Source of the DNA: Campylobacter concisus
GTDB taxonomy: Bacteria; Campylobacterota; Campylobacteria; Campylobacterales; Campylobacteraceae
Assembly (NCBI RefSeq): GCF_003048575.1
Contig: NZ_PIRZ01000006.1
Location: 1 to 64,000 of the forward strand
Reading direction: 5' to 3'
DNA: 64,000 bases
Shown: positions 45,618 through 54,862 of the stretch, in pieces
Numbering within the stretch: position 1 is the stretch's first letter
How the letters are laid out: each line of letters begins with the position of its first letter
The notes under the pieces: generated by a model
What the model was told of the DNA's origin: nothing
What the model saw: only the letters and a program-made list of their open reading frames with translations
Databases searched by the model: none
Program-made: the position numbers and the translations under genes

Positions 45618-47474
45618 ATGAGATTAGCTATCAGTCTGGCTGCGGCTACGATGGTACTATTTGCAAACGGTGCAAATCCCGACGTTATAAAGCCGATAAA
45701 GGATTTTACGCCTCCGCCGCCTTATACGCCAAACATCGCTCAAAGCGCGTTCCCCGAAAATCAATTCAACCGCGTGCCAAGGGATGATTATTTTTTTGTG
45801 ACGGATTTGCTCGATAATTCGATGGACAAATTTCACGTCGCGGGCGGATTTTACGGCAGGACGTTTTATAGTTCGGGACTTTTTAAATACCGCGGTGCAA
45901 ATTTCTATACGATTTTAAACGCGAACTTTTCTAAAGCCAATCGCTACAAAGACGGTGGCGGCAGGGAATGGAACTACGGCTATGCCAGGCAGGGGCAAAG
46001 CGCGGTCGTGGGTTTCGTGCCTAGTGAGCTAAGTGAGTTTAGATTTACGCTAGTACACGATAATATTGACGACGACAAGCAGCCTCACCATACTGCCGAC
46101 TCGATAAAGACGCAACGATATATCGGTAAGTTTAACGCCAGGCTAGGTAAAGAGGATTTATCTAATACGTTAAATTTTGAAATAGCATTACGCGACGTGA
46201 GCAGAAGAAACGACAATTATCATTTGCGCCGCGCAGACCCTTCTAATATGGTAAAGGTAGAAGTAGATAGAAAGATTATAGATACGGAGCTAAAATACGA
46301 TGTTGATTTTTCAAACTGGCACAATGTGGTCGGTACAGGATATCAGCACGATAATCATGAGGGCAAAAGATATCGTAAAATAGGCAATGATTGGGTTTTA
46401 AACGGCTTTAGGTTTGCAGACGTAACGAATAAAAAAACGAGAGTTTTTGATACGCTAAGCTATAAATTTACTGACGCGCACAAGCTCAGCCTAGCTCTAA
46501 ACTACGACTGGATGAAGTCGAATTTAAATGATTTAAATACGGTTTATAACGGAGCAAGCGCGATAAATACCGTCGCTAAGCTTATTAAACAAATTTACGG
46601 CAAAGACTTTGACGGCAACATAAAACAGAATGGCTTAAGCGCTAGCCTAAAATACGACTTCACGCCCAATAAGCAAGATAATTACTATGTGGCTATAGAA
46701 AGTCTTTATCGTATGCCGAGCAATATGGAACGCTTTAGCAGTCTCTATGGGCCGACTACTAGAGGCTGGATCAGCAATCCGTTTATTAAGCCCGAGCGCC
46801 ACAACCGCGTAAATTTGGGCTTTACCTATAAGAGCGAATTTTATAAAGAATACATGAGCTCGCGTCAGGGCGAGGATAGCTTTAGTCTGGGCGGGTACTT
46901 TATCGCAGACGACGCGCAGGATCTAGTTATCTACGATCGTCGCCACTCGGCCGCTGCCGCGCCGATGAATAAAAACGCCGTCATCACGCGCAACGTTGAT
47001 GCTAGGATTTACAGCGTAAATTTGCGCGGGGAGTATAATTTCGCGCGAAATTTCGGGCTAAAAACTTCGTTATTTTACAACTACGGACAAAACAAAACCG
47101 ACGGCAGACCGCTCTATCAGATCCGCCCGTTTGAGGCAAATTTGGCCTTTGATTACAAGGACTACGCGAGCTTTGGCAGCTACAATATCGGCACGGCGGT
47201 GCGCTACGTAGCAAAGCAAAATAGAGGAGATTTCGATAAAGCCACCGGCTTTGGCATCGACAAGCGTGAAGCGGCTAAGAGCTTTACGACGATGGACGTT
47301 TACGGCGGATTTGAGTTTAAAAACAGCTGGGGCGTGAGGCTTGGCGTGACGAATATCTTTGATAAAGATTACGCCGAGTTTATCAGCGGCGAGCACGTAG
47401 GAGCGCTAGATCCTGATCCTGTGGTGCGCGCGCCGGGGAGGGCGGTGTTTGTCAGCTTCCACTCTAGCTTTTAA
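45618..47474 (+). CDS. TonB-receptor-type outer-membrane barrel, apparently without plug
   Basis: A 618-aa outer-membrane protein. The signal peptide is about MRLAISLAAATMVLFANGA, followed by a proline-rich stretch (DFTPPPPYTPN). Beta-strand-rich sequence follows at once (YKDGGGREWNYGYARQGQ, YDFTPNKQDNYYVAIESLYR). The end, GVRLGVTNIFDKDYAEFIS...APGRAVFVSFHSSF, is the TonB-receptor C-terminus with terminal Phe. The barrel resembles copper receptors of the OprC/NosA type. The usual 130-residue N-terminal plug domain is not visible. GC content is clearly higher than in the tns genes, suggesting a separate source. It is first in the uptake operon. Confidence 0.75.
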   Translation: MRLAISLAAATMVLFANGANPDVIKPIKDFTPPPPYTPNIAQSAFPENQFNRVPRDDYFFVTDLLDNSMDKFHVAGGFYGRTFYSSGLFKYRGANFYTILNANFSKANRYKDGGGREWNYGYARQGQSAVVGFVPSELSEFRFTLVHDNIDDDKQPHHTADSIKTQRYIGKFNARLGKEDLSNTLNFEIALRDVSRRNDNYHLRRADPSNMVKVEVDRKIIDTELKYDVDFSNWHNVVGTGYQHDNHEGKRYRKIGNDWVLNGFRFADVTNKKTRVFDTLSYKFTDAHKLSLALNYDWMKSNLNDLNTVYNGASAINTVAKLIKQIYGKDFDGNIKQNGLSASLKYDFTPNKQDNYYVAIESLYRMPSNMERFSSLYGPTTRGWISNPFIKPERHNRVNLGFTYKSEFYKEYMSSRQGEDSFSLGGYFIADDAQDLVIYDRRHSAAAAPMNKNAVITRNVDARIYSVNLRGEYNFARNFGLKTSLFYNYGQNKTDGRPLYQIRPFEANLAFDYKDYASFGSYNIGTAVRYVAKQNRGDFDKATGFGIDKREAAKSFTTMDVYGGFEFKNSWGVRLGVTNIFDKDYAEFISGEHVGALDPDPVVRAPGRAVFVSFHSSF

Positions 47475-47506
47475 AGACAACTATCTGTATAGCAAGGAGA
47501 TACAAT

Positions 47507-48469
47507 ATGAATAGACGAGGTTTTTTAGGATTTGGTGCGGCGATTGGTGCTACAGCTCTTGCGCCGAGCCTTTTTGCGAAGGAAAATTTCACGATGTGGG
47601 GCGCGCCGGCAATCCCTAGCGTTATAATGGCCGTAGCAAGCCTACAAGGCGAGCTAGCAAAGACTCATGACGTGAGGTTACGCATTTGGAATAGTACGGA
47701 TCAACTCCGAGCAGGCGTAGCTAATGGGGAAATAAAAATCACTATGGCGCCATCAAACGTGGGAGCAAACATGCGAAATCACGGCTTAAATTTAGCTATG
47801 CTAAATTTGCTTAGCCTTGGTACGATACAAGCCATGGTAAAAGATGAGAATATAAAAACTTTTGAAGATTTTATCGGCAAAAAATTAATAATTCCTTTTA
47901 AGGGTGATATGCCTGATTTGGTTCTGCGAGCGCTTTGTAAAAAACGAGGAATAGATATTTCCAAAATAGACATTACGTATACGCAGACGCCGCCGGAAGC
48001 TGCAGGATTATTTTTACAAAAAGATTATGATATTTTAATCGCCCCTCAACCTCTTCCGGCAGCAACCATACTGCGCGGGAAGAAAATGGGGATAGCGGTA
48101 CATTACGGAGTAGATATTCCTAAGGTCTGGGGAGAAAGCTTTAATACCAAGCCGTACATTCCGATGGCGGGCATTATAGTCGATGTAGATTTTTATAAAG
48201 CAAATTTGCCTCTATTTGATACACTTCATAGCGACTTAACTAACGCTCTATCTTGGATCAAAGATAATAAGCAAAGTGCTGCCAAAATAGGAGCCGAATA
48301 TCTACCGGTTCCAGAGCCGGCACTGGTTAATGCATTTGATAGGGCAAATTTGACGGTAACAAAAGCTCGCGATATGCAAGATGAGATAATGTCATTTTTT
48401 GAAACTATTTTTGAGTTTAATCCAAAGCTTTTGGGCGGTAAGATGCCCGACAAGAGTTTGTTTCTATAA
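47507..48469 (+). CDS. Tat-exported ABC-type solute-binding protein
   Basis: A 320-aa protein with a twin-arginine signal, MNRRGFLGFGAAIGATALAP followed by SLFA, so it is exported folded, perhaps with a cofactor. The mature part resembles NMT1/SsuA-type binding proteins: FTMWGAPAIPSVIMAVASLQ, GEIKITMAPSNVGANM, FEDFIGKKLIIPFKGD and TQTPPEAAGLFLQKDYDILI. No matching NMT1-type permease is present; the transporter next door is FecCD type. The ligand is unknown. It sits 32 bases after the receptor gene with AAGGAG upstream. Confidence 0.78.
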   Translation: MNRRGFLGFGAAIGATALAPSLFAKENFTMWGAPAIPSVIMAVASLQGELAKTHDVRLRIWNSTDQLRAGVANGEIKITMAPSNVGANMRNHGLNLAMLNLLSLGTIQAMVKDENIKTFEDFIGKKLIIPFKGDMPDLVLRALCKKRGIDISKIDITYTQTPPEAAGLFLQKDYDILIAPQPLPAATILRGKKMGIAVHYGVDIPKVWGESFNTKPYIPMAGIIVDVDFYKANLPLFDTLHSDLTNALSWIKDNKQSAAKIGAEYLPVPEPALVNAFDRANLTVTKARDMQDEIMSFFETIFEFNPKLLGGKMPDKSLFL

Positions 48470-48501
48470 TTAAAGATAAATTTATAAAAAAGGATAATGT
48501 T

Positions 48502-49551
48502 ATGTTAAAACATATTTTGTGTTTATTATTTATTTCTCTAAATATTTCGTTTGCTATGACAAACGAACAGATTGATGAATTTATATCAAAAAATAGCGTA
48601 GATATTCAGACTTTAAATGGAGTTCCAAATAAAGTTTACGCCAGTAATCCGCCGTTACTATTTTTGCTATATGCCGTTGCTCCCGAGAAAGTCAGCGGTA
48701 TAAATTCTAGTTTCGGTAAAAGAGAAAAGCCGTATCTAAAAGAGAGCATGATTAACCAGCCGGTAGTAGGAGGATTTTTCGGGCAAGGCAAAATTCCAAA
48801 TATGGAAATGCTTTTAAAGCTAGATCCTGATTTGATATTAGTAAATTCTGACTCTAAAAATACTCAAAAGAAATTCAAAGAAACCCTGGGTGGCATAAAT
48901 AAACCTATGCTGTACTTAAAAGGCTATGAACTAGAAGATTACATTGACTCTCTTGAGGTTTTGGGCAAAATTTTAGATAAGCAAGATAGAGTAAAAAAGC
49001 TAATAGAGTATTCTAAAAAAACCATGGATATTTCAAAAGAGCTTAATGAATATATAGTAAAAAACTCGGTTGTTAAGCCTAAAATATACTATGCCGAAGA
49101 TCCCGACGGACTAGCTACCGAATGCGAGGGCTCATGGCACACTAGGCTTATAGAGCTAAGCGGTGCCGAAAATGTGCATAAATGCAGCGGAAACCCGGAT
49201 GCTACGGCTTATGGGCACATCAAAATTAGCTTTGAACAAATAGCCGAATACGATCCTGATATTATATTAATTTTCGAGAAGAGCTTTTATGATAAAATCT
49301 ATGACGATCCTAAATGGCAAATACTAAAAGCCGTAAAAAATAAAAGAGCTTATTACTTACCTCGCGAACCATTTTCTTGGTTTGATCGTCCGCCTTCATT
49401 TATGAGATTCATAGGGCTTAAATGGCTTATAAATTTAACTCACCCTGATGTATTTAAATTCAATATGAATAAGGAAGTTAAGGACTTTTATAAATTATTC
49501 CTAGAGGTTGACATAAGCGATAACCAAGTAAAAGAGCTTATAGGTGAGTAA
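48502..49551 (+). CDS. FecB/BtuF-type periplasmic metal-chelate-binding protein
   Basis: A 349-aa periplasmic binding protein with signal peptide MLKHILCLLFISLNISFA. It has the two-lobed class III fold joined by a long helix (YIDSLEVLGKILDKQDRVKKLI). Features include NGVPNKVYASNPPLLFLLYA, LLKLDPDLILVNSD, ISFEQIAEYDPDIILIFEKS and WQILKAVKNKRAYYLP. It should deliver a siderophore, haem, cobalamin or metal chelate to the FecCD permease that follows with an 8-base overlap. The exact ligand cannot be read from sequence. Confidence 0.86.
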   Translation: MLKHILCLLFISLNISFAMTNEQIDEFISKNSVDIQTLNGVPNKVYASNPPLLFLLYAVAPEKVSGINSSFGKREKPYLKESMINQPVVGGFFGQGKIPNMEMLLKLDPDLILVNSDSKNTQKKFKETLGGINKPMLYLKGYELEDYIDSLEVLGKILDKQDRVKKLIEYSKKTMDISKELNEYIVKNSVVKPKIYYAEDPDGLATECEGSWHTRLIELSGAENVHKCSGNPDATAYGHIKISFEQIAEYDPDIILIFEKSFYDKIYDDPKWQILKAVKNKRAYYLPREPFSWFDRPPSFMRFIGLKWLINLTHPDVFKFNMNKEVKDFYKLFLEVDISDNQVKELIGE

Positions 49552-50545
49552 AAAAGCCTTTACGTTTTTAAGTATCTTATTGCTAGGGTTTATGTTACTT
49601 TCGGTACTAATAGGAAAATACGGCTTTAATGCGGAAGATTATCTAACATATTTTAAAGCCGTTATAAAAGGCGAAGACTTAAAAAATTATCAAGTTATGC
49701 ATACTTTGATAACGGAAATTCGCCTTCCTAGAATAATGGCCTGCATTATAATAGGCGCTAGTTTGGCTATTTCTGGCTCAGCATACCAAGCCATGTTTGT
49801 AAATCCTCTAGTAAGTCCATCAATACTTGGGGTTTTAAGCGGTGCCGGATTCGGCGCCGCCATAGGAATGTTTTTCGGATTAAACGAATATCTCATTCAG
49901 CTTAGTACCTTTGCGTTTGGTTTTATAGCGGTACTAACGGCCTTAAGTATATCGGCCTTTTATTCACGCTCTGGCAGTATTATAGTATTGGTTCTTGGTG
50001 GCGTTATTAGCGGCTCTCTTTTTACATCTTTGCTATCAGCATTAAAATACGCAGCCGATCCAAATGACTCATTGCCGGCTATTACTTATTTTTTAATGGG
50101 TAGCCTAGGGTTTGCTTCGAAGAATTTTATTCAAATTTCGATTCTACCGATGTTTGTAGGAATACTATTGTTAGCCTTTAGCGGCAAATATTTAAATGCG
50201 CTGAGTTTGGGAGAAGAAGAGGCTAAAAGTCTGGGTATAAATGTTGCTAGGGTTAAAAATTTCGTTATTTTGGTTGCTACTTTTATTAGCGCCTTAAGCG
50301 TAACGATAGCCGGTATTATCGGTTGGATAGGTCTTATAGTTCCACATATGGCACGTTTTATATTTGGAGCGGATAATCGCGCCGTATTGTCTAGTTCAGC
50401 TATGATAGGTGCTATATTTTTACTTTTTTGCGATAACTTTTCGAGACTTATGTTTACTTTTGAAGTCCCGATAGGTATAGTAACTTCACTGTTTGGAATA
50501 CCTATATTTATTCTAGTACTTCGTAGAGCTAAAAAGAGTTTTTAA
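49544..50545 (+). CDS. FecCD-family ABC transporter permease
   Basis: A 333-aa inner-membrane permease with about ten helices. Family signatures: LITEIRLPRIMACIIIGASLA, SGSAYQAMFVNPLVSPSILG, LGEEEAKSLGINVARVK (the cytoplasmic ATPase-contact loop) and GIIGWIGLIVPHMARFIFG. It forms the translocation channel for the chelate. It overlaps the binding-protein gene upstream, and its stop shares a base with the ATPase start. Confidence 0.92.
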   Translation: MSKKAFTFLSILLLGFMLLSVLIGKYGFNAEDYLTYFKAVIKGEDLKNYQVMHTLITEIRLPRIMACIIIGASLAISGSAYQAMFVNPLVSPSILGVLSGAGFGAAIGMFFGLNEYLIQLSTFAFGFIAVLTALSISAFYSRSGSIIVLVLGGVISGSLFTSLLSALKYAADPNDSLPAITYFLMGSLGFASKNFIQISILPMFVGILLLAFSGKYLNALSLGEEEAKSLGINVARVKNFVILVATFISALSVTIAGIIGWIGLIVPHMARFIFGADNRAVLSSSAMIGAIFLLFCDNFSRLMFTFEVPIGIVTSLFGIPIFILVLRRAKKSF

Positions 50546-51279
50546 TGATAGAAATCAGAAATCTAAAATTCGGATACAAAGATAAGAATATACTAAACGG
50601 TATAAGTTTTAGTATCAAAAAAGGCGATACGCTTAGTATTCTGGGCGCAAACGGTAGCGGTAAAAGCACCCTCCTGCGTATTATGCTTGGATTTTTAAAA
50701 TTCGAGGGTACGGTAAATATATGCGGTAAAAGCGTAAGGAATTACGAAAAAAAAGAACTTGCAAGGCTTATAGCCTACGTTCCTCAAACGCATGCCCCGT
50801 CATATGAATATAGCGTATTTGATATAGTACTAATGGGCGCATTGTGCAGAACGTCTTTATTTTCTAACTTTAGCCTTGCCGATAAAAAACTTGCCGAGTA
50901 TGCATTGGAAAGAATGGGTATTTTAGAGCTAAAAGATGAACTTTATACTAGAATAAGCGGCGGACAAAGGCAGCTGGCATATATCGCTAGAACCTTAGTA
51001 CAAGGCGCCAAAGTTATTTTTATGGACGAACCTACGACCGGGCTTGACTTCGGCAATCAAATCAAACTACTTGAAATGATAAAGACGCTAAAAGACGAGG
51101 GGTATACTTTCGTACAAACCACTCATTACCCTCGTCACGCTAAATTTGTTTCAAATCTAGTATTGTTTTTAAAGGACGGCAAGATACTAGATTTTGGAAA
51201 GTGCGATGAATTGATAAATCCATCAAATATAGATAAGATTTACGGAATAGATTATCAAAAATATGAGGACAAATTATGA
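50545..51279 (+). CDS. FecE/BtuD-type ABC transporter ATPase
   Basis: A 244-aa ATP-binding subunit. Walker A is LGANGSGKSTLL, the Q-loop YVPQTHAP, the signature RISGGQRQLAYIARTL, Walker B VIFMDEPTTGLDFGNQ, and the switch histidine lies in QTTHYPRHA. It powers the FecCD permease. It overlaps the methyltransferase gene by 4 bases, so that gene is tied to this transport operon. Confidence 0.93.
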   Translation: MIEIRNLKFGYKDKNILNGISFSIKKGDTLSILGANGSGKSTLLRIMLGFLKFEGTVNICGKSVRNYEKKELARLIAYVPQTHAPSYEYSVFDIVLMGALCRTSLFSNFSLADKKLAEYALERMGILELKDELYTRISGGQRQLAYIARTLVQGAKVIFMDEPTTGLDFGNQIKLLEMIKTLKDEGYTFVQTTHYPRHAKFVSNLVLFLKDGKILDFGKCDELINPSNIDKIYGIDYQKYEDKL

Positions 51280-52070
51280 TATTACCTTCTAATTACGATA
51301 GGCTGGATTTTAATAAGCTTTATAAGGAGCAAAGAACAAATAGTTCTTTTATTAGGAAATCAGTAGCCAAATGGGATGTTAAGGCAGCAAGCTTTAGTGA
51401 GAGCGTACTTAAGAGCGACTATGTTAAAGACTTTATCTCAAGAGTCGATTTTGATGGCGCAAGAACGCTTCTTGATTTCGCATGCGGTGCCGGAGCATTA
51501 AGCATAGCTGCAACAAATAAGGTAGATAAAATTTACGGTTATGATTTTTCGTCGAAAATGCTAGAATTCGCAGAACAAAACTCTCGGGATTTTAATTGTA
51601 AAAATATTGAATTCGCGCAAAAAGCATTCGAAGACGACTTTAGCGACGTACCTGAGTGCGATATTACGTTTGCATCTCGTTGCCTTGACGTAGATGACTT
51701 AAAACAAGCCCTAGAGAAATTACTTTCAAAGACGAAAAAAGCCCTTTATATTACTTTTAAAGTCGGTAGTTTCATTAACGAAGACGTTTTAAATGCTCTT
51801 GGAAGCAATATTGAAAAAAGACCAGACTTTATATATTTAATAAATATTTTATTCCAAATGGGATATCTTCCAAAGCTAGAGTATATACAAACTTCATGCG
51901 GTGATGGAATACCTGAAACTATCGACGATCTTGTTAAAAAAATACAATGGGGACTTTCGAGAGAGCTTACGGAGCCGGAAGTTTATAATCTCAATAAGTA
52001 CTTTAACAGCAACCGCTTTGAGCGAAAACAAGAACATATGAACTGGGCTTTCATAAGAGTAGATAAATGA
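51276..52070 (+). CDS. Class I SAM-dependent methyltransferase
   Basis: A 264-aa methyltransferase of the UbiE/Methyltransf_11 type. Motif I is LLDFACGAGALSIAA, with acidic residue IYGYDFSSKMLEFAEQN. Post-motif features are DITFASRCLDVDDLKQALEK and KKALYITFKVGSF. It is the last gene of the uptake operon, overlapping the ATPase by 4 bases. Methyltransferases in such loci may modify or release the imported chelate, but the substrate is unknown. No methyltransferase partner enzymes of cobalamin or haem synthesis are nearby. Confidence 0.85.
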   Translation: MILPSNYDRLDFNKLYKEQRTNSSFIRKSVAKWDVKAASFSESVLKSDYVKDFISRVDFDGARTLLDFACGAGALSIAATNKVDKIYGYDFSSKMLEFAEQNSRDFNCKNIEFAQKAFEDDFSDVPECDITFASRCLDVDDLKQALEKLLSKTKKALYITFKVGSFINEDVLNALGSNIEKRPDFIYLINILFQMGYLPKLEYIQTSCGDGIPETIDDLVKKIQWGLSRELTEPEVYNLNKYFNSNRFERKQEHMNWAFIRVDK

Positions 52071-52391
52071 TAATTTTATAATTAACTGTTATGGTCAATA
52101 AATTTGGATTGGTCTTAAAAATATCATATATTTATAGTTAGTGATATTTGAGCATACGGGATACGATGGCAATTCTTTAAGATGCCTGATATATTAATGC
52201 TAGATTTTTACGCATTATTAAAAAATACATCCTATTGCTAAACACAGAGCCAATGTAATGCAAGGTTTTATAGCACATTAATATAAAAAAAGAAGCAACC
52301 GTCAAAACATCTGATACCATAGGTAGCACCTCCGCTAATTTTTGTATTACAAACACCTTTAACTCGCATCAGTCCGTAGACGAGTGTTTGA
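52071..52391. other. 321-bp gap between convergent genes
   Basis: No coding frame is supported. It separates the convergent uptake operon and pentapeptide gene. CTCGCATCAGTCCGTAGACG and GGTAGCACCTCC are GC-richer islands in AT-rich DNA and may be remnants of older cargo. No T-tailed hairpin stands out. Confidence 0.4.
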
Positions 52392-53087
52392 TTAGCTTAT
52401 AGAGCCCTGTGTGGCAATAGAACCGAGTTCATTTATTGTATCATTTTTTTGTTTTTTATACAATATTTTTTTAATATAGCTCAATGTATGAAAATCACAA
52501 GATATATGATTAAGGCTTGATAAATTATTTACTAGAAAATTTTCGCCAAATTCTGATACCAATATATCGACCGATAGTGTATTTATTGCATCTCTTTTTT
52601 GAAATAATACGCTAGAATTTTTTATAAAGCGGTTATTGCGAAGTTTATCAAAAGCCTTTAATAGCTCTTTGCTATAATTATTGCTACTAGGAAAAGCTGT
52701 TAATATTTCGGTATTTTTTAAATTTCTTTTACTAATAATTTTTGATAAGCCGCTTGTGCATACTATTTTACAATTATAAAATTTGCAATTTTTAATTTTA
52801 CACTCCTTGAAAACCGAAGATGAAATAATTGAATCTTCAAAAAGTGCATCCGTTAAATTACATTTTCTAAAAAGCGCTCCATTTAATAAACAAGATCTTA
52901 TTTGGGCTTCATAAAAACTGCAAAATTTAAATTTTGTTCCAACAAAAGAGGTTCCGTCAAATATAGTGCCGGAAAAATTGGTTTTATAGCTGCATGATTT
53001 ATTAAAATTTTTATATATAAATTTCCTACCACTCCTATCCACGCAACTATAACTAAAAGCTTTTTTATTTTTGTCGTTTACGGGCAT
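52392..53087 (-). CDS. Pentapeptide-repeat protein in transposon right arm
   Basis: A 231-aa cytoplasmic protein. Residues about 10-110 show degenerate pentapeptide repeats with a bulky residue every fifth position (FSGTIFDGTSFVGTKFKF, LLNGALFRKCNLTDALFEDS). This builds a right-handed beta-helix that in some proteins mimics DNA. The C-terminal half (about 115-231) is mostly helical and unrecognised. It starts 53 bases after the tnsE-like gene on the same strand and is probably co-transcribed with it. A role in transposition or immunity is possible but unproven. Confidence 0.7.
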   Translation of the reverse strand: MPVNDKNKKAFSYSCVDRSGRKFIYKNFNKSCSYKTNFSGTIFDGTSFVGTKFKFCSFYEAQIRSCLLNGALFRKCNLTDALFEDSIISSSVFKECKIKNCKFYNCKIVCTSGLSKIISKRNLKNTEILTAFPSSNNYSKELLKAFDKLRNNRFIKNSSVLFQKRDAINTLSVDILVSEFGENFLVNNLSSLNHISCDFHTLSYIKKILYKKQKNDTINELGSIATQGSIS

Positions 53088-53140
53088 GCAACCTCTATCT
53101 ATTAATTTTTATTCGTATTTATAGATTATATTATAATGAG

Positions 53141-54862
53141 TCATTTTTCTTGATATCTCTCCAGTACGCATTTTAACCTCTTGCCCCAATCTTGTATCTT
53201 TTTCTCGTGTGCATCATATGGATGGTATAAATAATATTTGGTCATTTTAAATTTTAAATCCTGCAACCAACTATTACTCGTTTTTGCAATGTTTGTGACT
53301 ATTTCTTGCACGATAGCCTCATCTATACTATTATAATAATCCCTAATTAAAAGCGTACTAAGCGTTTCTAACAATTTGTCTTTTTGTATCTCAAGAATAA
53401 TGTACCTACAATTTTTGTAGCATATCTCAACCACTATATACTTTCTAGGAGTCACTCCATCCAACATTGTAGCCCTCTTCCACGCATGCCTTCCTCGATA
53501 ATTTTTTGGTTTTTGAGGCAAGTCCTCGCATTGTAAAATTTTGTATGAAAAATCGCAATAAATATCAGAGCAATACATCAACATGGCTTTTATGTCTTCA
53601 ATAGTTATATAACTTCCGGTTTCTTGCTCACTATCCTCGTCTTCTTTTTTCAAGTGCCCCTCTGTAGTATTTAGATCGCCCTGCACTTCCGCGTCGTTTG
53701 AGCTTAGATCTAATTTGTCCTCCTGCAATTTATCACTTCCTCGCACTATTTCTCTACTTTGGTCTTCTTCTGTAATCGTTTCAAATTCAATAGTTTTATT
53801 GAGCAGATCTAACTTTGCCTCTAAATTAGCATCCTCATCTTTATCTACTATACTTACTGAACTATGTAAAATATTGGGGGTTTTTTCATTGAGTTGATTC
53901 GTTAAATCTTTCTTGGACAGCTTTGTGCTTTTTATCACACCTATTATATCTTTTTTTCCTCCAGGAAGCTCTCTAATAACTTTAAGCTGTTCAAATGGAT
54001 AAAACGAATTTTCTTGCAAGATTTTTAAAACAAGCAATGATCCATCACTTAATACCTTAGCTCTTGCCTTAAAATTTATTTTTCCAGGTACTGGAAAATT
54101 TGCTTGAATAGTCATCGTATTTGGCGAGCCTACAAAGTTAGCACTTTGTTTCCTATGCTCAGATAATATTTTGCTAGCAACCATATCTCTTCTTATTTGC
54201 AGCCACATATTATTAGCTCTTTTGTCTATAACAAATCTATATATATTTTCTGCATCAATATTATTCGCATTGAATTTTAAGTATATCTCACCAATCCCAT
54301 TATCTAATGTTGCTCTTTTATAAAGACCATCCAATGAACTATTTTGCCCCTGAGTCTCCGACATAATTTGTCTAGTCATCGATGCTGATGTAAAGTAAAA
54401 ATATCTTGCGATTTCATAATGTGGAAAAATAACCATTCTTCCAGATAAATTATCTTTAAAGGTTGAATATTTTTGCTGATTTTTATGCCAGCCAACATTA
54501 TATTTACCTATTTTTTCAGGCAGCTCACTCATAAACTCATCTAAAATAGGTATGTTCTTAAGATTTTTGGTCACCAGCAATCCATCGCCGACACTTATTT
54601 GAAAATTGCGAATATCTCCTGCGCTAGTTCCAATTTTTTGCTGGTTTTCAACAACGGTACCAAGCGGAAAAGCACAAATTTCTTTTAAATTGAAAAAAGA
54701 TAGAAAATATTCGGGTTTTTCTTTGAATATCTCTTTTAAAATGATTGGGATACTAAAATTCGTTTCGTTTTGATAAATATCTCCATATGAAAAGACAATC
54801 AACTTTTTATTTTTTGGTAATTTTGTCAATATCAAATCTTGTAAAATCACACTTTCATTCAT
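53141..54862 (-). CDS. tnsE: TnsE-like target-selection protein
   Basis: A 573-aa protein (MNESVILQDL start; a GTG at 54883 would add seven residues). It matches Tn7 TnsE in size and several places as I recall them: MVIFPHYEIARYFYFTSASM in the N-terminal half, an acidic low-complexity middle (about 360-430), then the C-terminal domain with RHAWKRATMLDGVTPRKYIV, CRYIILEIQKDKLLETLSTL and TSNSWLQDLKF. TnsE directs insertion into replicating DNA such as conjugal plasmids, through the sliding clamp. It is transcribed opposite to tnsABC-tniQ and lies next to the right end. The call rests on pattern, length and context. Confidence 0.7.
   Translation of the reverse strand: MNESVILQDLILTKLPKNKKLIVFSYGDIYQNETNFSIPIILKEIFKEKPEYFLSFFNLKEICAFPLGTVVENQQKIGTSAGDIRNFQISVGDGLLVTKNLKNIPILDEFMSELPEKIGKYNVGWHKNQQKYSTFKDNLSGRMVIFPHYEIARYFYFTSASMTRQIMSETQGQNSSLDGLYKRATLDNGIGEIYLKFNANNIDAENIYRFVIDKRANNMWLQIRRDMVASKILSEHRKQSANFVGSPNTMTIQANFPVPGKINFKARAKVLSDGSLLVLKILQENSFYPFEQLKVIRELPGGKKDIIGVIKSTKLSKKDLTNQLNEKTPNILHSSVSIVDKDEDANLEAKLDLLNKTIEFETITEEDQSREIVRGSDKLQEDKLDLSSNDAEVQGDLNTTEGHLKKEDEDSEQETGSYITIEDIKAMLMYCSDIYCDFSYKILQCEDLPQKPKNYRGRHAWKRATMLDGVTPRKYIVVEICYKNCRYIILEIQKDKLLETLSTLLIRDYYNSIDEAIVQEIVTNIAKTSNSWLQDLKFKMTKYYLYHPYDAHEKKIQDWGKRLKCVLERYQEK

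Noticed and set aside
53715-53897. 60-codon plus-strand open frame inside the tnsE-like gene
   Set aside because: Antisense to the acidic low-complexity middle of that gene, giving a Ser/Leu-rich shadow.
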